A stretch of DNA of 64,000 nucleotides from Thermogemmata fonticola (GTDB taxonomy: Bacteria > Planctomycetota > Planctomycetia > Gemmatales > Gemmataceae), in NCBI RefSeq assembly GCF_013694095.1, contig NZ_JACEFB010000002.1:372001-436000 (forward strand). Direction: 5' to 3'. Each line of letters begins with the position of its first letter. The first letter of the stretch is position 1. A program made the position numbers and the translations under genes. The notes below the pieces were generated by a model, which did no database searches, was not told where the DNA came from, and saw nothing but the letters and a program-made list of their open reading frames with translations. This document shows positions 26,797 to 35,431 of this stretch, one piece after another.

Positions 26797-27372
26797 TTAG
26801 CAACAGACCCGTCCTGGCGGCTCGTCGCGTTTCCATTCCAGCAGGGATTGGGTTTTGACAATCGTCCATTCCTCAGGAAAGGTGTGAAAGCAGGACAAAC
26901 TCAAGCCTCTGCGAACGGGTTGGCTCCTAATGAGACTCAGCGGTGCCAGGCTCAGCCGGTGGCGCGGTTGATAGTGGAATAACAATCCCCGGCTTATACC
27001 TTCCGCGACGAGTTCTTCATGGAGGTGAACGAACTGTTCCGGCGGGAGTTGCTCACGTTGTACACAACAGTGGTATCGCCAGAGCGGGGTCAGATCGAAA
27101 CAACAGGTGCGTTCGCCTTCTACGTTTTTATGGATCAACCGCCCGGTTTCCGGAAGTTCCATGTGAGTTTCGCCGAGCACTTCCTCCAAGCAGGCGTCTT
27201 CCAGCCTCCAGCTCAAAGAGTGCCCGCTGGGTATGAGGCGTATTCCCAAGGTATATCCCGGACCCATCACTTGCCGGTTCGCCACGATAGCAAACAGCTC
27301 CGGATGCAGGACCCGGTGATATACGACAAAGCGGAGGGTTTTTACCGGTGGCCGTATCAAGGTGCCCGCCAT
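26797..27372 (-). CDS. DUF2617 family protein
   Basis: A 191-residue cytoplasmic protein. The C-terminal stretch ending CFHTFPEEWTIVKTQSLLE matches my memory of the DUF2617 family, whose members show HTYP..... V+T+S near the C-terminus; the centre is rich in His/Leu with LFHYQPRHRLSLAPLSLI. No function is known. The ATG at 27372 has only a weak GGGAAC upstream. It is convergent with the low-complexity protein gene and in line with the Cys/Gly repeat gene upstream, separated by a terminator. Confidence 0.55.
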   Translation of the reverse strand: MAGTLIRPPVKTLRFVVYHRVLHPELFAIVANRQVMGPGYTLGIRLIPSGHSLSWRLEDACLEEVLGETHMELPETGRLIHKNVEGERTCCFDLTPLWRYHCCVQREQLPPEQFVHLHEELVAEGISRGLLFHYQPRHRLSLAPLSLIRSQPVRRGLSLSCFHTFPEEWTIVKTQSLLEWKRDEPPGRVCC

Positions 27373-27524
27373 GAGTTCCCAATCACTTTCAATAATCCTG
27401 ATAGCTCGTCAAGCAGCAACTTTTCCTCTCTTTAGTCCAGCAGGTTTTCGCAGGAATTTCAAGCTCTGTGTGGCCGTTTTGTCTCGGCTTGGGCAAATGC
27501 TTGGTCAGCGTTAGGCGGCAGACG

Positions 27525-27563
27525 TGGAAAACAAAACGGGGGTCAGGTTGCCCGTGACCCCCG
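27525..27563 (-). terminator. Intrinsic terminator after the Cys/Gly repeat protein gene
   Basis: Perfect 9-bp inverted repeat CGGGGGTCA (27537-27545) and TGACCCCCG (27555-27563) with a 9-nt loop. Read on the minus strand it is followed by TTTTGTTTT, so it terminates the gene whose stop lies 38 nt upstream. Confidence 0.85.
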
Positions 27564-27601
27564 AATGCCTGCCATCGAGCTGTCTTCAGCAGGAAATGTT
27601 G

Positions 27602-28081
27602 TCAGTTTCTTGGGCGCACCAGAATGAAGCGCTCCACCGTGGCATCCGCAGGCACAACGAGAGCGCTCGGCTCTTCCTGTTTGGTTTGGGTCTTGGGAGC
27701 TTCCTTCTTCGGCTCAGGCTTGGGAGCTTCCTTCTTCGGCTCCGTGGGAGCGGGTTGGGGTGAAGCTGTAGCTCCGTGGCAACCGTGCCCCGCAATCGCC
27801 CCGTGGCAGCCAGCTCCTCGCTTGCCGAACAGACCTCCTCCGTGGCATCCCGCTCGATTGAACAGTCCGCCTCCTTGGCACCCGGCCCGCTTGCTGAACA
27901 AGCCACCACCCTGGCATCCCGCCCGGTTGAACAGTCCGCCGAAGCATCCAGCCTTGGCCCCATGGCATCCCGCGGCAGCGCCGTGGCAACCCGCCGTGGC
28001 ACCTTGGCAGCCCCCCTTGTTCCCGAAGGCCGGGGTGTCGGGTGTCCCTGCCACCGCCAACATCAGCACCATACCGTACAT
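27602..28081 (-). CDS. Secreted protein with nine GC(H/Q/F)G repeats
   Basis: A 159-residue protein of unknown function. After a short hydrophobic leader (MYGMVLMLAVAG) come nine units of Gly-Cys-(His/Gln/Phe)-Gly, of which five are GCHG, three are GCQG and one GCFG. They are spaced by Ala/Thr or GGLFNRA/GGLFSKRA linkers. A charged Pro/Lys/Glu segment (KKEAPKPEPKKEAPK) and a short tail (PSALVVPADATVERFILV) end the protein; the tail slightly resembles the end of the planctomycete TIGR03000 domain. The Cys/His content would suit metal binding or disulphide cross-linking (inference). GGAGGAG lies 7 nt before the ATG, and a strong terminator follows, so the gene is well supported. Confidence 0.75.
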   Translation of the reverse strand: MYGMVLMLAVAGTPDTPAFGNKGGCQGATAGCHGAAAGCHGAKAGCFGGLFNRAGCQGGGLFSKRAGCQGGGLFNRAGCHGGGLFGKRGAGCHGAIAGHGCHGATASPQPAPTEPKKEAPKPEPKKEAPKTQTKQEEPSALVVPADATVERFILVRPRN

Positions 28082-28683
28082 TGCGATGCTCCTCCGAGGT
28101 GTTTGGACCTACGTGAGTCGGAGTTTATACATCTTCCACTGGCACACCCCCACAGCGTGCCTAGCTTCCGACTCCATCCCATGCCACGAATATCCCCTCT
28201 CCTCGTCCTCGTTGCTCCGGGACGGTAGGGTATTCGCTCATACCATGAATCTAAGGATCGCTTTGGCCCTAGTCAACGGTAAAGTGGGAAGTCTAGCTGC
28301 GACAGGTGAAAATAGGGGACTGGCGGAAACGATTGCTAGGGTCCGCGCGATCCTAGCGGTCGAACCGGCCAGTCGGAAGGTGCCGCCTGCAATAGGATGG
28401 CATTATGAAACAGGCTTGAGCGAGGTCCTTCGAGTATCTGAGGTGTTCGCTCTTGCGAAGCCTTGGGTTCGGGTGTATCATATCCCCGGAAATAAGACCT
28501 AATTATCCTGTTTTCACGATTCTAGGTGGATGCTAGCGGGCGCTTCGGCCAACAGAAGAGAGAGGGAATGCGTTATGCTACCGTGCTAAGGCAGTCGATG
28601 GAATCAGGTGGAGTCGTCCAGGCAGTCGAACAAGGCAGATTCCGGGATGCCGATCATCATCCTCTGAGGCAGCGAGTCCAGTC
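28082..28683. other. Intergenic region without a convincing gene
   Basis: Divergent region between the Cys/Gly repeat gene and the membrane protein gene. A TATAAA in the minus direction near 28125 could serve the repeat gene. An 85-codon frame on the plus strand (28245-28502) has no ribosome site and no recognisable family; it may be chance or a remnant. Confidence 0.5.
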
Positions 28684-30027
28684 ATGGAACACGACACAGC
28701 GGCCGTCGTCCATCTTCCTCGTTCTGCAGCGGAAGCCGTTCCTCCTTGGCCGACCCCATTAGTCGTGCGGCTGGCAGTTTCAGGTCTCCTCATCAACGGC
28801 ATCGCCGCCGTGTTGGGGGGCATCCATTACCTGGTGTCCTTTCCCCCATGGCTGGACGGCGTGCGTGTCCTTTTGGTATTGGCGGGGTGCATCCTGACCG
28901 GGGCGGCACTTTCCTGGCGGGCGGAGGTGTGGTGGACCTGGGGCTTGGCGGCGGCCACGGCACTGGTCGGTTGGGCAGGCTTGCCGGAAACATGGGATTC
29001 GTATCGCCTGGTTTTGGGTGTCGCGGTGGCGGTAGCCCTGGGCGGGGCGCTGTTATTGGCGGTGCCCAAAACCTGGCGCTTGGCCGCCATTTCCCTGTAT
29101 CTGCTCTTTCACTTCGGGGGCATTTTTCTGGCGACAACCTCGCCACATACTCATAACTATCCAGCCCCGATGGTCACCATTCAGTTATACACCCGCTTGT
29201 ACCACCCGTACTTGCAGTTCATCTACATGCGGAACGCCTACCACTTTTACTCTCCCGAACCGGGTCCGGCGAGCCTGCTCGTGTTTCTGCTGCGCACCGA
29301 CACGGGCCAACATGTCCAAGCGGTCGATCCGCAAACCGGCAATCCCTACGAGCGTAAAGTCTACAAGCATCAATGGGTGGTGATGCCCCGGCGGCCGGAT
29401 GATGTGCGGGACCCGCTCGGACTGTCCTACTACCGGCGGTTATCCCTGACGGAACAATTGGCACGTGGCAGCCCTGGTGTGATCGTTCCCGAAATCTTCG
29501 AGAAGTCGGAAGTGCAAGCTCGGCGAATGACCCGCTTGGGCCTGATCCCCTTGCATCCGACGGAGCCGATCGGCTTGCAATATCGCTTGCCGAATTCCGA
29601 TGTGATGCGCTACTTGCTTCCCTCTTATGCTTCGCATGTCATTCTGTATCACACTCCCGACGTTCAGACGGCAGCACGGACGACGGTGAAAATCTATCGC
29701 CTGGAACATCGGACCCTGCGCGTGGAGACGTTCGCAGCCCGCCAGCCAGATGGCAGCTATGCCAGCCCGTTCCATCCCACCACTTATTTGCCCTTTTTCA
29801 TGGGGGAATTCGATGCGAATGGAGAGCTGATCCATCCCCAAGATGAACTGCTCAACTGGCTGGTTCCGGTGATGCCGCGAGAACCGCGACCCAATGATCC
29901 GGATGATCCGTTCCGGAAAACGTACCTGGATTACATGTCGGTGCATGCTTTGGACCTGACCCCGCAACAGGTGCTGCGCGCGGACGAATCGGCGGGGGAA
30001 GTCTTCAATTGGAGTCTGTTGCGATGA
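28684..30027 (+). CDS. Membrane protein, partner of the HTTM-domain protein
   Basis: A 447-residue protein with about five hydrophobic segments in residues 20-145, then a 300-residue polar part. Family not recognised. Its stop overlaps the start of the HTTM gene by an ATGA, the mark of translational coupling, so the two products probably act together. The polar part contains several Tyr/His/Pro-rich segments (YHPYLQFIYMRNAYHFYSPEP) and could be extracytoplasmic. I keep the ATG at 28684, without a strong ribosome site. Confidence 0.7.
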   Translation: MEHDTAAVVHLPRSAAEAVPPWPTPLVVRLAVSGLLINGIAAVLGGIHYLVSFPPWLDGVRVLLVLAGCILTGAALSWRAEVWWTWGLAAATALVGWAGLPETWDSYRLVLGVAVAVALGGALLLAVPKTWRLAAISLYLLFHFGGIFLATTSPHTHNYPAPMVTIQLYTRLYHPYLQFIYMRNAYHFYSPEPGPASLLVFLLRTDTGQHVQAVDPQTGNPYERKVYKHQWVVMPRRPDDVRDPLGLSYYRRLSLTEQLARGSPGVIVPEIFEKSEVQARRMTRLGLIPLHPTEPIGLQYRLPNSDVMRYLLPSYASHVILYHTPDVQTAARTTVKIYRLEHRTLRVETFAARQPDGSYASPFHPTTYLPFFMGEFDANGELIHPQDELLNWLVPVMPREPRPNDPDDPFRKTYLDYMSVHALDLTPQQVLRADESAGEVFNWSLLR

Positions 30028-31979
30028 GTCAAGAGACACCCCAAGCGGCGGCTTCGGAGTCCGCTTTTCCCCCGGTGGGTATCGATGCCAAATTCACGGC
30101 TCCGGACGTGCAACCGCGTTCCCCGTGGCAACGCTGGCGGGATTTCTGGTTCTGCCCCGCGGACCCCACCACGCTGGCGTTCATCCGCATTAGCACCGGC
30201 TTGCTCGTGCTCTATATCCATCTGGCTTACAGTCTGGACTTGCAGGCGTTCTTCGGCGAACACGGTTGGTATGCCGCCCGCTTCATCAATCGGGAGCGCA
30301 AGGAATCGCCCATGGTGGTGACACCGTGGCTGGATCATTGGGAGGACAGCCAAGAGGGTTGGGCGCAGTTATCGGATTTCCCTCACCGACGCGCCGCTTT
30401 GATGCGCTTCCTGCGTTCCTTGCCAGCGGATGCCGCGCAGAGGCAACGTGATCTCGCCTATCTCCAGCGGATCTTCGCCTATCGTAATTCGGCGGATGTG
30501 CTCATTGCCCTCAATTATGTCCAATCGATGGCGACGGAGCGCGAGCTGGAACGGTATCTGACGGCCCTGCAAGGGGGCCAAGTGGAACTGAGCGAAGAAA
30601 TCGTCATTGGCGCCCGGCCCAAAAGCTTCGGCAAGCAATACGAACCGCCCCCTGTTTTCGCCACCCTGTCTGCGGACGAAAAACGTCAATTGGCGCAAGA
30701 GATCCGCCATTTCTGGCACGCCCTGGCGCGGGTACCTTGGATCGATCCCAAACAGGAGCGGACTTACGTTATCAATCACTTCATGGAAGCCGGTCCGGTT
30801 ATGCGCCAGGCCTTGCTCGAGTTCATGTTGACCCTGCCGGATGATGAACAACAACGCAACGCCCTTCTGGACTACTTGGAATACTGGAATGTGGACCCGC
30901 GCAAGGTCTATCGTCAAGGGCATGCCATCTTTTCGATGTGGTTCCATGTCACCGATCCGACGGCGATGGCATGCATCCATGCGGGGGTCTTGGTGCTGAT
31001 CGCCTTGTTTACCGTCGGCTTGTTCACTCGGGTCACCTCGGTGCTGGTGTGGCTGGCCACGGTCAGTTACATCCACCGCACTCAGCAGATCCTCTTCGGC
31101 ATGGACACCATGATGAACATCCTCCTGTTCTATTTGATGATTGGCAATTGCGGGGCGGCATTATCCCTGGACCGGCTGATCGCTCGTTATCGTGCCACAC
31201 GGGCAGCTTTGCGGCGCGGGGGCCTTGATGCTGCGACACGGGCTTTCCTAGCTTACCCACCCCCTTCGGTGGCTGCCGGCTTCGCGCAAAGGCTCATCCA
31301 AGTCCATTTCTGCTTCATCTACATGGCTGCCGGCCTATCCAAACTCAAAGGGGGAATGTGGTGGCATGGCCAGGCCTTTTGGGAAGTGCTTGTCAATCCG
31401 GAATTCACCCTCTTGCACTACAGTTGGTACGAAAACACAATTCGTTGGCTGGTATCCTTCAAGCCGGTGTATCACATCATGCTCGTCTCGGCGGTGTGGT
31501 TCACGCTGTTTGTCGAAATTGCTGGTCCGTTCCTGCTCTGGACCCGCTTGCGCTGGTTGATCATTTTCCTAGCTACGCTCATGCATGCTATCATCGCGGT
31601 GCTGATGGGTCTGAACTTGTTCGAGCTGTTGATGATTGTGATGTTGCTGGCTTTCCTACCGGATCGTGTCATCCGCGATCGCTTCCGCGGCGGTCCGGAT
31701 TTGCCGCGGTTCCGCTGGTGTTTCCACCTGCCGCGGGATGCGGAATGCCGGACGGCTGCTTGGATTGCGGCGATCGATGTGGATAATCAGGTGCGCCTAC
31801 AACCCGTCAGTGCGGAGCAGAAAACTCCCTACTTGCTCCGAGACAATGGTGAAATGTTACGGGATCGGGAGGCGGTGCAAGTCTTGGTATCCTCACTCCG
31901 GCTCGCACCGTTGCTTGTACCATTGTTGTGGCTCCCCGGCATGGGCGGCTGGCTGACTCGTCGGCTATTCCCCTCATAA
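30024..31979 (+). CDS. HTTM-domain membrane protein (vitamin K-dependent carboxylase-like)
   Basis: A 651-residue polytopic protein of the HTTM family, related to vitamin K-dependent gamma-glutamyl carboxylase. The N-terminal entry FWFCPADPTTLAFIRISTGL, then FFGEHGWYA, and the later FTRVTSVLVWLATVSYIHRTQ and IYMAAGLSKLKGGMWWHGQA are the usual family blocks. About 230 mostly polar residues (about 85-300) are inserted between the first and second helix blocks. The role of bacterial HTTM proteins is unknown. It overlaps the upstream membrane protein by ATGA; an earlier in-frame TTG at 30009 is not needed. Confidence 0.82.
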   Translation: MSQETPQAAASESAFPPVGIDAKFTAPDVQPRSPWQRWRDFWFCPADPTTLAFIRISTGLLVLYIHLAYSLDLQAFFGEHGWYAARFINRERKESPMVVTPWLDHWEDSQEGWAQLSDFPHRRAALMRFLRSLPADAAQRQRDLAYLQRIFAYRNSADVLIALNYVQSMATERELERYLTALQGGQVELSEEIVIGARPKSFGKQYEPPPVFATLSADEKRQLAQEIRHFWHALARVPWIDPKQERTYVINHFMEAGPVMRQALLEFMLTLPDDEQQRNALLDYLEYWNVDPRKVYRQGHAIFSMWFHVTDPTAMACIHAGVLVLIALFTVGLFTRVTSVLVWLATVSYIHRTQQILFGMDTMMNILLFYLMIGNCGAALSLDRLIARYRATRAALRRGGLDAATRAFLAYPPPSVAAGFAQRLIQVHFCFIYMAAGLSKLKGGMWWHGQAFWEVLVNPEFTLLHYSWYENTIRWLVSFKPVYHIMLVSAVWFTLFVEIAGPFLLWTRLRWLIIFLATLMHAIIAVLMGLNLFELLMIVMLLAFLPDRVIRDRFRGGPDLPRFRWCFHLPRDAECRTAAWIAAIDVDNQVRLQPVSAEQKTPYLLRDNGEMLRDREAVQVLVSSLRLAPLLVPLLWLPGMGGWLTRRLFPS

Positions 31980-32293
31980 ATGTTTTCTACCGCTATTCTC
32001 CAGAAACTCATTCCGTCATGCCCCTTTGGGGTAAATTCGCTTCCGCTGGCCTCCATGAGCCTATCCCCCGAGCGACACCGGCTATCCCATCTGTTTTCGG
32101 CTGAACCCTCCAACACGGCGGTATTTGCTTGGATTTGGGGTTGGTTCAGGCCCTGAAAGTGGGTTCTGATTACTCAAGAGAAGCATGGACCCTTGAAGGC
32201 CTGGGGTTCAAGGACTGATCATGCGGGTGGGCGAAGGAAAGTTTCAAGCTGCTTAGGGAAAGCCGTCGATTCTCCCATGATAGGAAGAAGTAG
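31980..32293. other. Intergenic region with a short inverted repeat
   Basis: About 310 bp between HTTM and the Pro-rich secreted protein gene. CCTTGAA (32191-32197) and TTCAAGG (32207-32213) form a 7-bp inverted repeat with a 9-nt loop and no T run. Nothing else recognisable. Confidence 0.4.
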
Positions 32294-33958
32294 GTGAGTG
32301 GGGACGGCGGAGGAGGCGCCGGAGTGGGACGACCGCTACTGCTGCTGGCCGTGCTCGGGGCTGCCGCCGTGGCGGTCTGGCCGGGGATTTACGCTCAGGA
32401 TGACGGTCCTCCCCCCTACTATTGGCCGCACCGGACCGTCGGAATCCCGGTCAACGTGGACCAACTCCAACGGCTCCCCCAGCCCCCCGCCTACCTCCAG
32501 TTGTACTACGCTGTTCAGCGCGGAACCTTCCAGAAAGGCCCGCGCCTGCCCGTGAATCAGCTCCAGCCCCTCGATGGAGGCAAACGGGGCTTCCTGTTCA
32601 CCGCGGAGAGGGATGGCGATTTCGAGTTTACAGTCCAGTTTGTTTATGCCGATGGCTCGACCAGTCCGCGGGTGGAAGAGCTAGCGCCCCAGCAACGGAT
32701 CATCATCGATACTACGCCGCCCGTGGTTCGCATCTTGGCTTTACCGGATGGGGTGGAATGGCAAGCCACGGATGAACATCTCGATCCGCGGGGGATACAA
32801 CTTCAGTGCCGTTGGCCGGGAACACGGGATTGGACCACCGTGACCGATCGGGCCATGCGAGCCACGGATCGGTATAACTGGCAACTTCCAGCGGGTAAGA
32901 GCCTCGAGGTGCGTGTTTTGGCCCGGGATCGGGCTGGCAACACTGGCGTATCCCCTGTGGTGCGCATTCCGCCGGAAGGGGCGGCCACGGCAGGGCTGAT
33001 GCGACCCCATCCCGCGCCGGACTGGCTAGGCGGCGGGCGAAGCTTGCCCGCGCCCCGGATCGATTACGTCAATTCCCTGAAATTCGACGTTGAGTTCTCA
33101 ATCCAACGGATGGGCCGCTCCGGCGTGCGCGCCGCATATTTGTTTGTTCTGAAAAATACCGGCGGCTGGGAGTTTGCCAAGAAAGTGGATGTGCAATTGC
33201 GGCCCGGTGAGAAAGACCCAATCCTGACGATTCCCTACGAGGCCTCCAGCGAGGGAACCTACGGCTTTTATGTCATCCCCGAAAGCGGGGCTGGCAAGCG
33301 CGCTGACGACCCGCGCACTGATGATCCGCCGATGCTGTATGTTGTCGTAGATACCACTCCCCCTTATCTCAAGATCACCGGCGTCCAAGTTCGGCCTGGA
33401 AACCGCGGTCCATTAGTCGAGATAACCTGGGAGTGCGCCGACCCGAATCTCATGCCGCAGCCGGTCAGCTTGGAATGGTCGTTGGATCGTACAGCGGCCA
33501 AATGGAATGAGGTCAAATACCGCTTGGATAACTTGCCCAACAGCAGCGTGGGGCGGTACGTGTGGGAAATTTCCGATCCGCAGCTATGGAAGTTCTGGCT
33601 GCGCGCGCGGGCCGTGGACAAGGCAGCTAACACGACCGAATACATCTGGCCCGAAGAAGTGATTGTGGACTTGGAGAAGCCAGCCGCCACGATCCACAAG
33701 GTGCGTAGCAGTGGAAAGGGGGGCAGTGGCGGTTCCTCGACGCCTCCTCCCACCGTGACCCTCCCTCCAGGAGGAGAGCCAGCTCCAGGATCGCCTGCCT
33801 CGCCGCCGCCCCCGCCGCCTACACCGTCGGCGAATCAGCCTTCCCCCCCTATCCCCAGTGGTATGGGACTGCCGCCTCCGCCGCCTGCTGCTGCTTCTCC
33901 CCCTGATGTGCCCGCCGCAGCGCCCACCCCTCCGCCGTCAGCGCCTTCCGGCACCTGA
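32294..33958 (+). CDS. Secreted beta-sandwich protein with Pro-rich tail
   Basis: A 554-residue protein with a signal peptide (core GRPLLLLAVLGAAAVAVW). The body consists of beta-rich, Ig-like segments marked by repeated VDTTPP / IDTTPP motifs (near residues 140 and 350) and a third copy-like DLEKPA (near 460), typical of domains in extracellular matrix or adhesion proteins. The last 75 residues are a Pro/Ala/Ser low-complexity tail. It probably acts at the cell surface; the ligand is unknown. The GTG start has AGGAAG upstream. It stands alone between HTTM and the small heat-shock genes. Confidence 0.7.
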   Translation: MSGDGGGGAGVGRPLLLLAVLGAAAVAVWPGIYAQDDGPPPYYWPHRTVGIPVNVDQLQRLPQPPAYLQLYYAVQRGTFQKGPRLPVNQLQPLDGGKRGFLFTAERDGDFEFTVQFVYADGSTSPRVEELAPQQRIIIDTTPPVVRILALPDGVEWQATDEHLDPRGIQLQCRWPGTRDWTTVTDRAMRATDRYNWQLPAGKSLEVRVLARDRAGNTGVSPVVRIPPEGAATAGLMRPHPAPDWLGGGRSLPAPRIDYVNSLKFDVEFSIQRMGRSGVRAAYLFVLKNTGGWEFAKKVDVQLRPGEKDPILTIPYEASSEGTYGFYVIPESGAGKRADDPRTDDPPMLYVVVDTTPPYLKITGVQVRPGNRGPLVEITWECADPNLMPQPVSLEWSLDRTAAKWNEVKYRLDNLPNSSVGRYVWEISDPQLWKFWLRARAVDKAANTTEYIWPEEVIVDLEKPAATIHKVRSSGKGGSGGSSTPPPTVTLPPGGEPAPGSPASPPPPPPTPSANQPSPPIPSGMGLPPPPPAAASPPDVPAAAPTPPPSAPSGT

Positions 33959-34139
33959 GACCCAGGCGACCTTACCCTGCGATGTCCTCGGCCCCGGCGG
34001 GATTCCCCATTAGATACCATTACCGCTAGTTCGTCACTGGCGACCGGCTATAAGTCGCACGTCGCTGCTTCCAAAGCGAACCTTTTTCCCCCGGACACCT
34101 CTCTAAAGGTGTGGATGGACCAAAAGACATACCATCTGA

Positions 34140-34167
34140 CAACGGATAGTATCGCTCATATCCGTTG
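34140..34167. promoter_or_regulatory. Perfect inverted repeat upstream of the small heat-shock genes
   Basis: CAACGGATA (34140-34148) and TATCCGTTG (34159-34167) are perfect 9-bp arms with a 10-nt spacer, ending 42 nt before the first hsp20 ATG. It is not CIRCE (TTAGCACTC-N9-GAGTGCTAA). It could be an operator of a heat-shock regulator, or a hairpin in the leader RNA. Confidence 0.6.
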
Positions 34168-34209
34168 AAGACTGACTAGCATGACGAGTTATTGAAGGGA
34201 GATGAGACT

Positions 34210-34647
34210 ATGGTCCTGAGTCGACGCCATCCGTTTGATGTGCTCTGGGAAGAGTTCAACCAGGTGCAAGATGAGTTTGCCCGGCTCTTCAATCGAGCGG
34301 CAAGTTGGGCTGTGACGGCGGCCAGCGGCCTGCCTATTTCCGTGTGGGAAGATGATAATGCTGTGTATGCCGAGGCGGATTTGCCCGGTGTGGACCCAGC
34401 CAAATTGGAAGTTACCGTCACCGAAGGCAATCGTCTAGCGATTCAAGGCGAACGGCCTGCACCGCAGATCGAGGGGGCAAGCTGGTTGCGCCAGGAACGT
34501 CCCTACGGCAAGTTCTACCGGGAAGTGGTGCTGCCGGCCCTCGTCGATCCAGACAAGGTGGAGGCTAAGTATGAATTGGGAGTGCTGCGGCTGACACTCC
34601 CGAAGCATGAAGCGGCCAAGCCTCGCAAGATTGTGGTGCAGGGCTGA
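34210..34647 (+). CDS. Small heat-shock protein (Hsp20/alpha-crystallin), first of a tandem pair
   Basis: ATP-independent cytoplasmic chaperone that holds unfolding proteins. The 145-residue product has a variable N-terminal part (LWEEFNQVQDEFARLF), the alpha-crystallin domain from about 45, with LPGVDPAKLEVTVTEGNRLAIQ and the C-terminal hallmark YELGVLRLTLPK. The ATG at 34210 has AGGGAGA upstream; an earlier in-frame TTG is not used by the family. A second Hsp20 gene follows after 120 bp, probably cotranscribed, and a perfect inverted repeat lies upstream. Confidence 0.93.
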   Translation: MVLSRRHPFDVLWEEFNQVQDEFARLFNRAASWAVTAASGLPISVWEDDNAVYAEADLPGVDPAKLEVTVTEGNRLAIQGERPAPQIEGASWLRQERPYGKFYREVVLPALVDPDKVEAKYELGVLRLTLPKHEAAKPRKIVVQG

Positions 34648-34767
34648 ACCTTTCCGAGGCCAATGAGGCCGTGGCAGTAGGAAAAGTTCACTTAACGCCG
34701 CGGCCATCCATTCTCTTGATCCGTGGAATGCTCGAGCGTTTTCCCTTGGGGAAAAGGAGGAGAAACT

Positions 34768-35130
34768 ATGTCTCAAATCGTGCATGATTCGACACCAACG
34801 ACCCCAGCGGTGCCTGCAGCAGAGCGTAGTGTTACTCTCGTTCCGCGTGTAGACATTTTGGAGACAGAAAACGAATATCTCGTGCTGGCGGACATGCCGG
34901 GTGTATCCCCCCAGGATATGGACATCCGTTTCGACAAGGGGGAGCTGACGGTGGTCGGGCGCCGCCCTGCAGGCCGTAACTACGAGGCCAGCTCCTATCA
35001 GCGGAGTTTCCAGGTGGCGGACACTATCGCGGCTGACAAAATCACCGCGGAGCTGAAAGCGGGGGTTTTGACCATCCATCTTCCGAAGGTCGAAGCTGTC
35101 AAACCGCGGCGGATCACCGTCACCGGCTGA
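34768..35130 (+). CDS. Small heat-shock protein (Hsp20/alpha-crystallin), second of a tandem pair
   Basis: A 120-residue protein with little besides the alpha-crystallin domain: RVDILETENEYLVLADMPGV, then GELTVVGRRP and the hallmark LKAGVLTIHLPK. It differs clearly from the first copy and lacks its N-terminal region, so the pair may form mixed oligomers or have different clients (inference). AAGGAGG lies 6-12 nt before the ATG. A strong terminator lies about 100 bp downstream. Confidence 0.92.
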   Translation: MSQIVHDSTPTTPAVPAAERSVTLVPRVDILETENEYLVLADMPGVSPQDMDIRFDKGELTVVGRRPAGRNYEASSYQRSFQVADTIAADKITAELKAGVLTIHLPKVEAVKPRRITVTG

Positions 35131-35431
35131 AGCACCAAATAAACCATCGAGAACGCCCACCATCCGGCAGGGAGCACTCCGAAAAGGTCTCACGGGAAAG
35201 GCACAGGAAGGTTGCTCCCACCGTCCACCCCTAAAAGCCCGGGTATTTGCCCGGTTTTTTTTTTGCTTGGTACGGCAGGATCCTAAACCCTCAAAGTGTG
35301 AGGCAAGGGGGTGTGCGGGTAAAATGAGTGGCAAGGCGAACCATCGCGGCGGCTTGACCGTAATAGCGGCAGCATCTAGCGTGATTTTGGGGATGTGACA
35401 GATCGGGCAACTCGCGGGATGAGGAGAACTC
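35131..35431. other. Intergenic region after the heat-shock pair
   Basis: About 300 bp holding the terminator at 35236 and then a leader for the following large membrane protein gene. Nothing else recognisable. Confidence 0.5.
35236..35264 (+). terminator. Intrinsic terminator of the small heat-shock operon
   Basis: CCGGG (35239-35243) pairs with CCCGG (35250-35254) across a 6-nt loop, with a run of ten T directly after. It is about 105 nt after the second Hsp20 stop codon. Confidence 0.88.

Noticed and set aside
27624-28502. 292-codon plus-strand frame across the Cys/Gly repeat gene, including an 85-codon end at 28245-28502
   Set aside because: The first part is antisense to the repeat gene and stays open because of its repetitive codons. 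The last part has no ribosome site or known family; I kept it only as a note in the intergenic entry.
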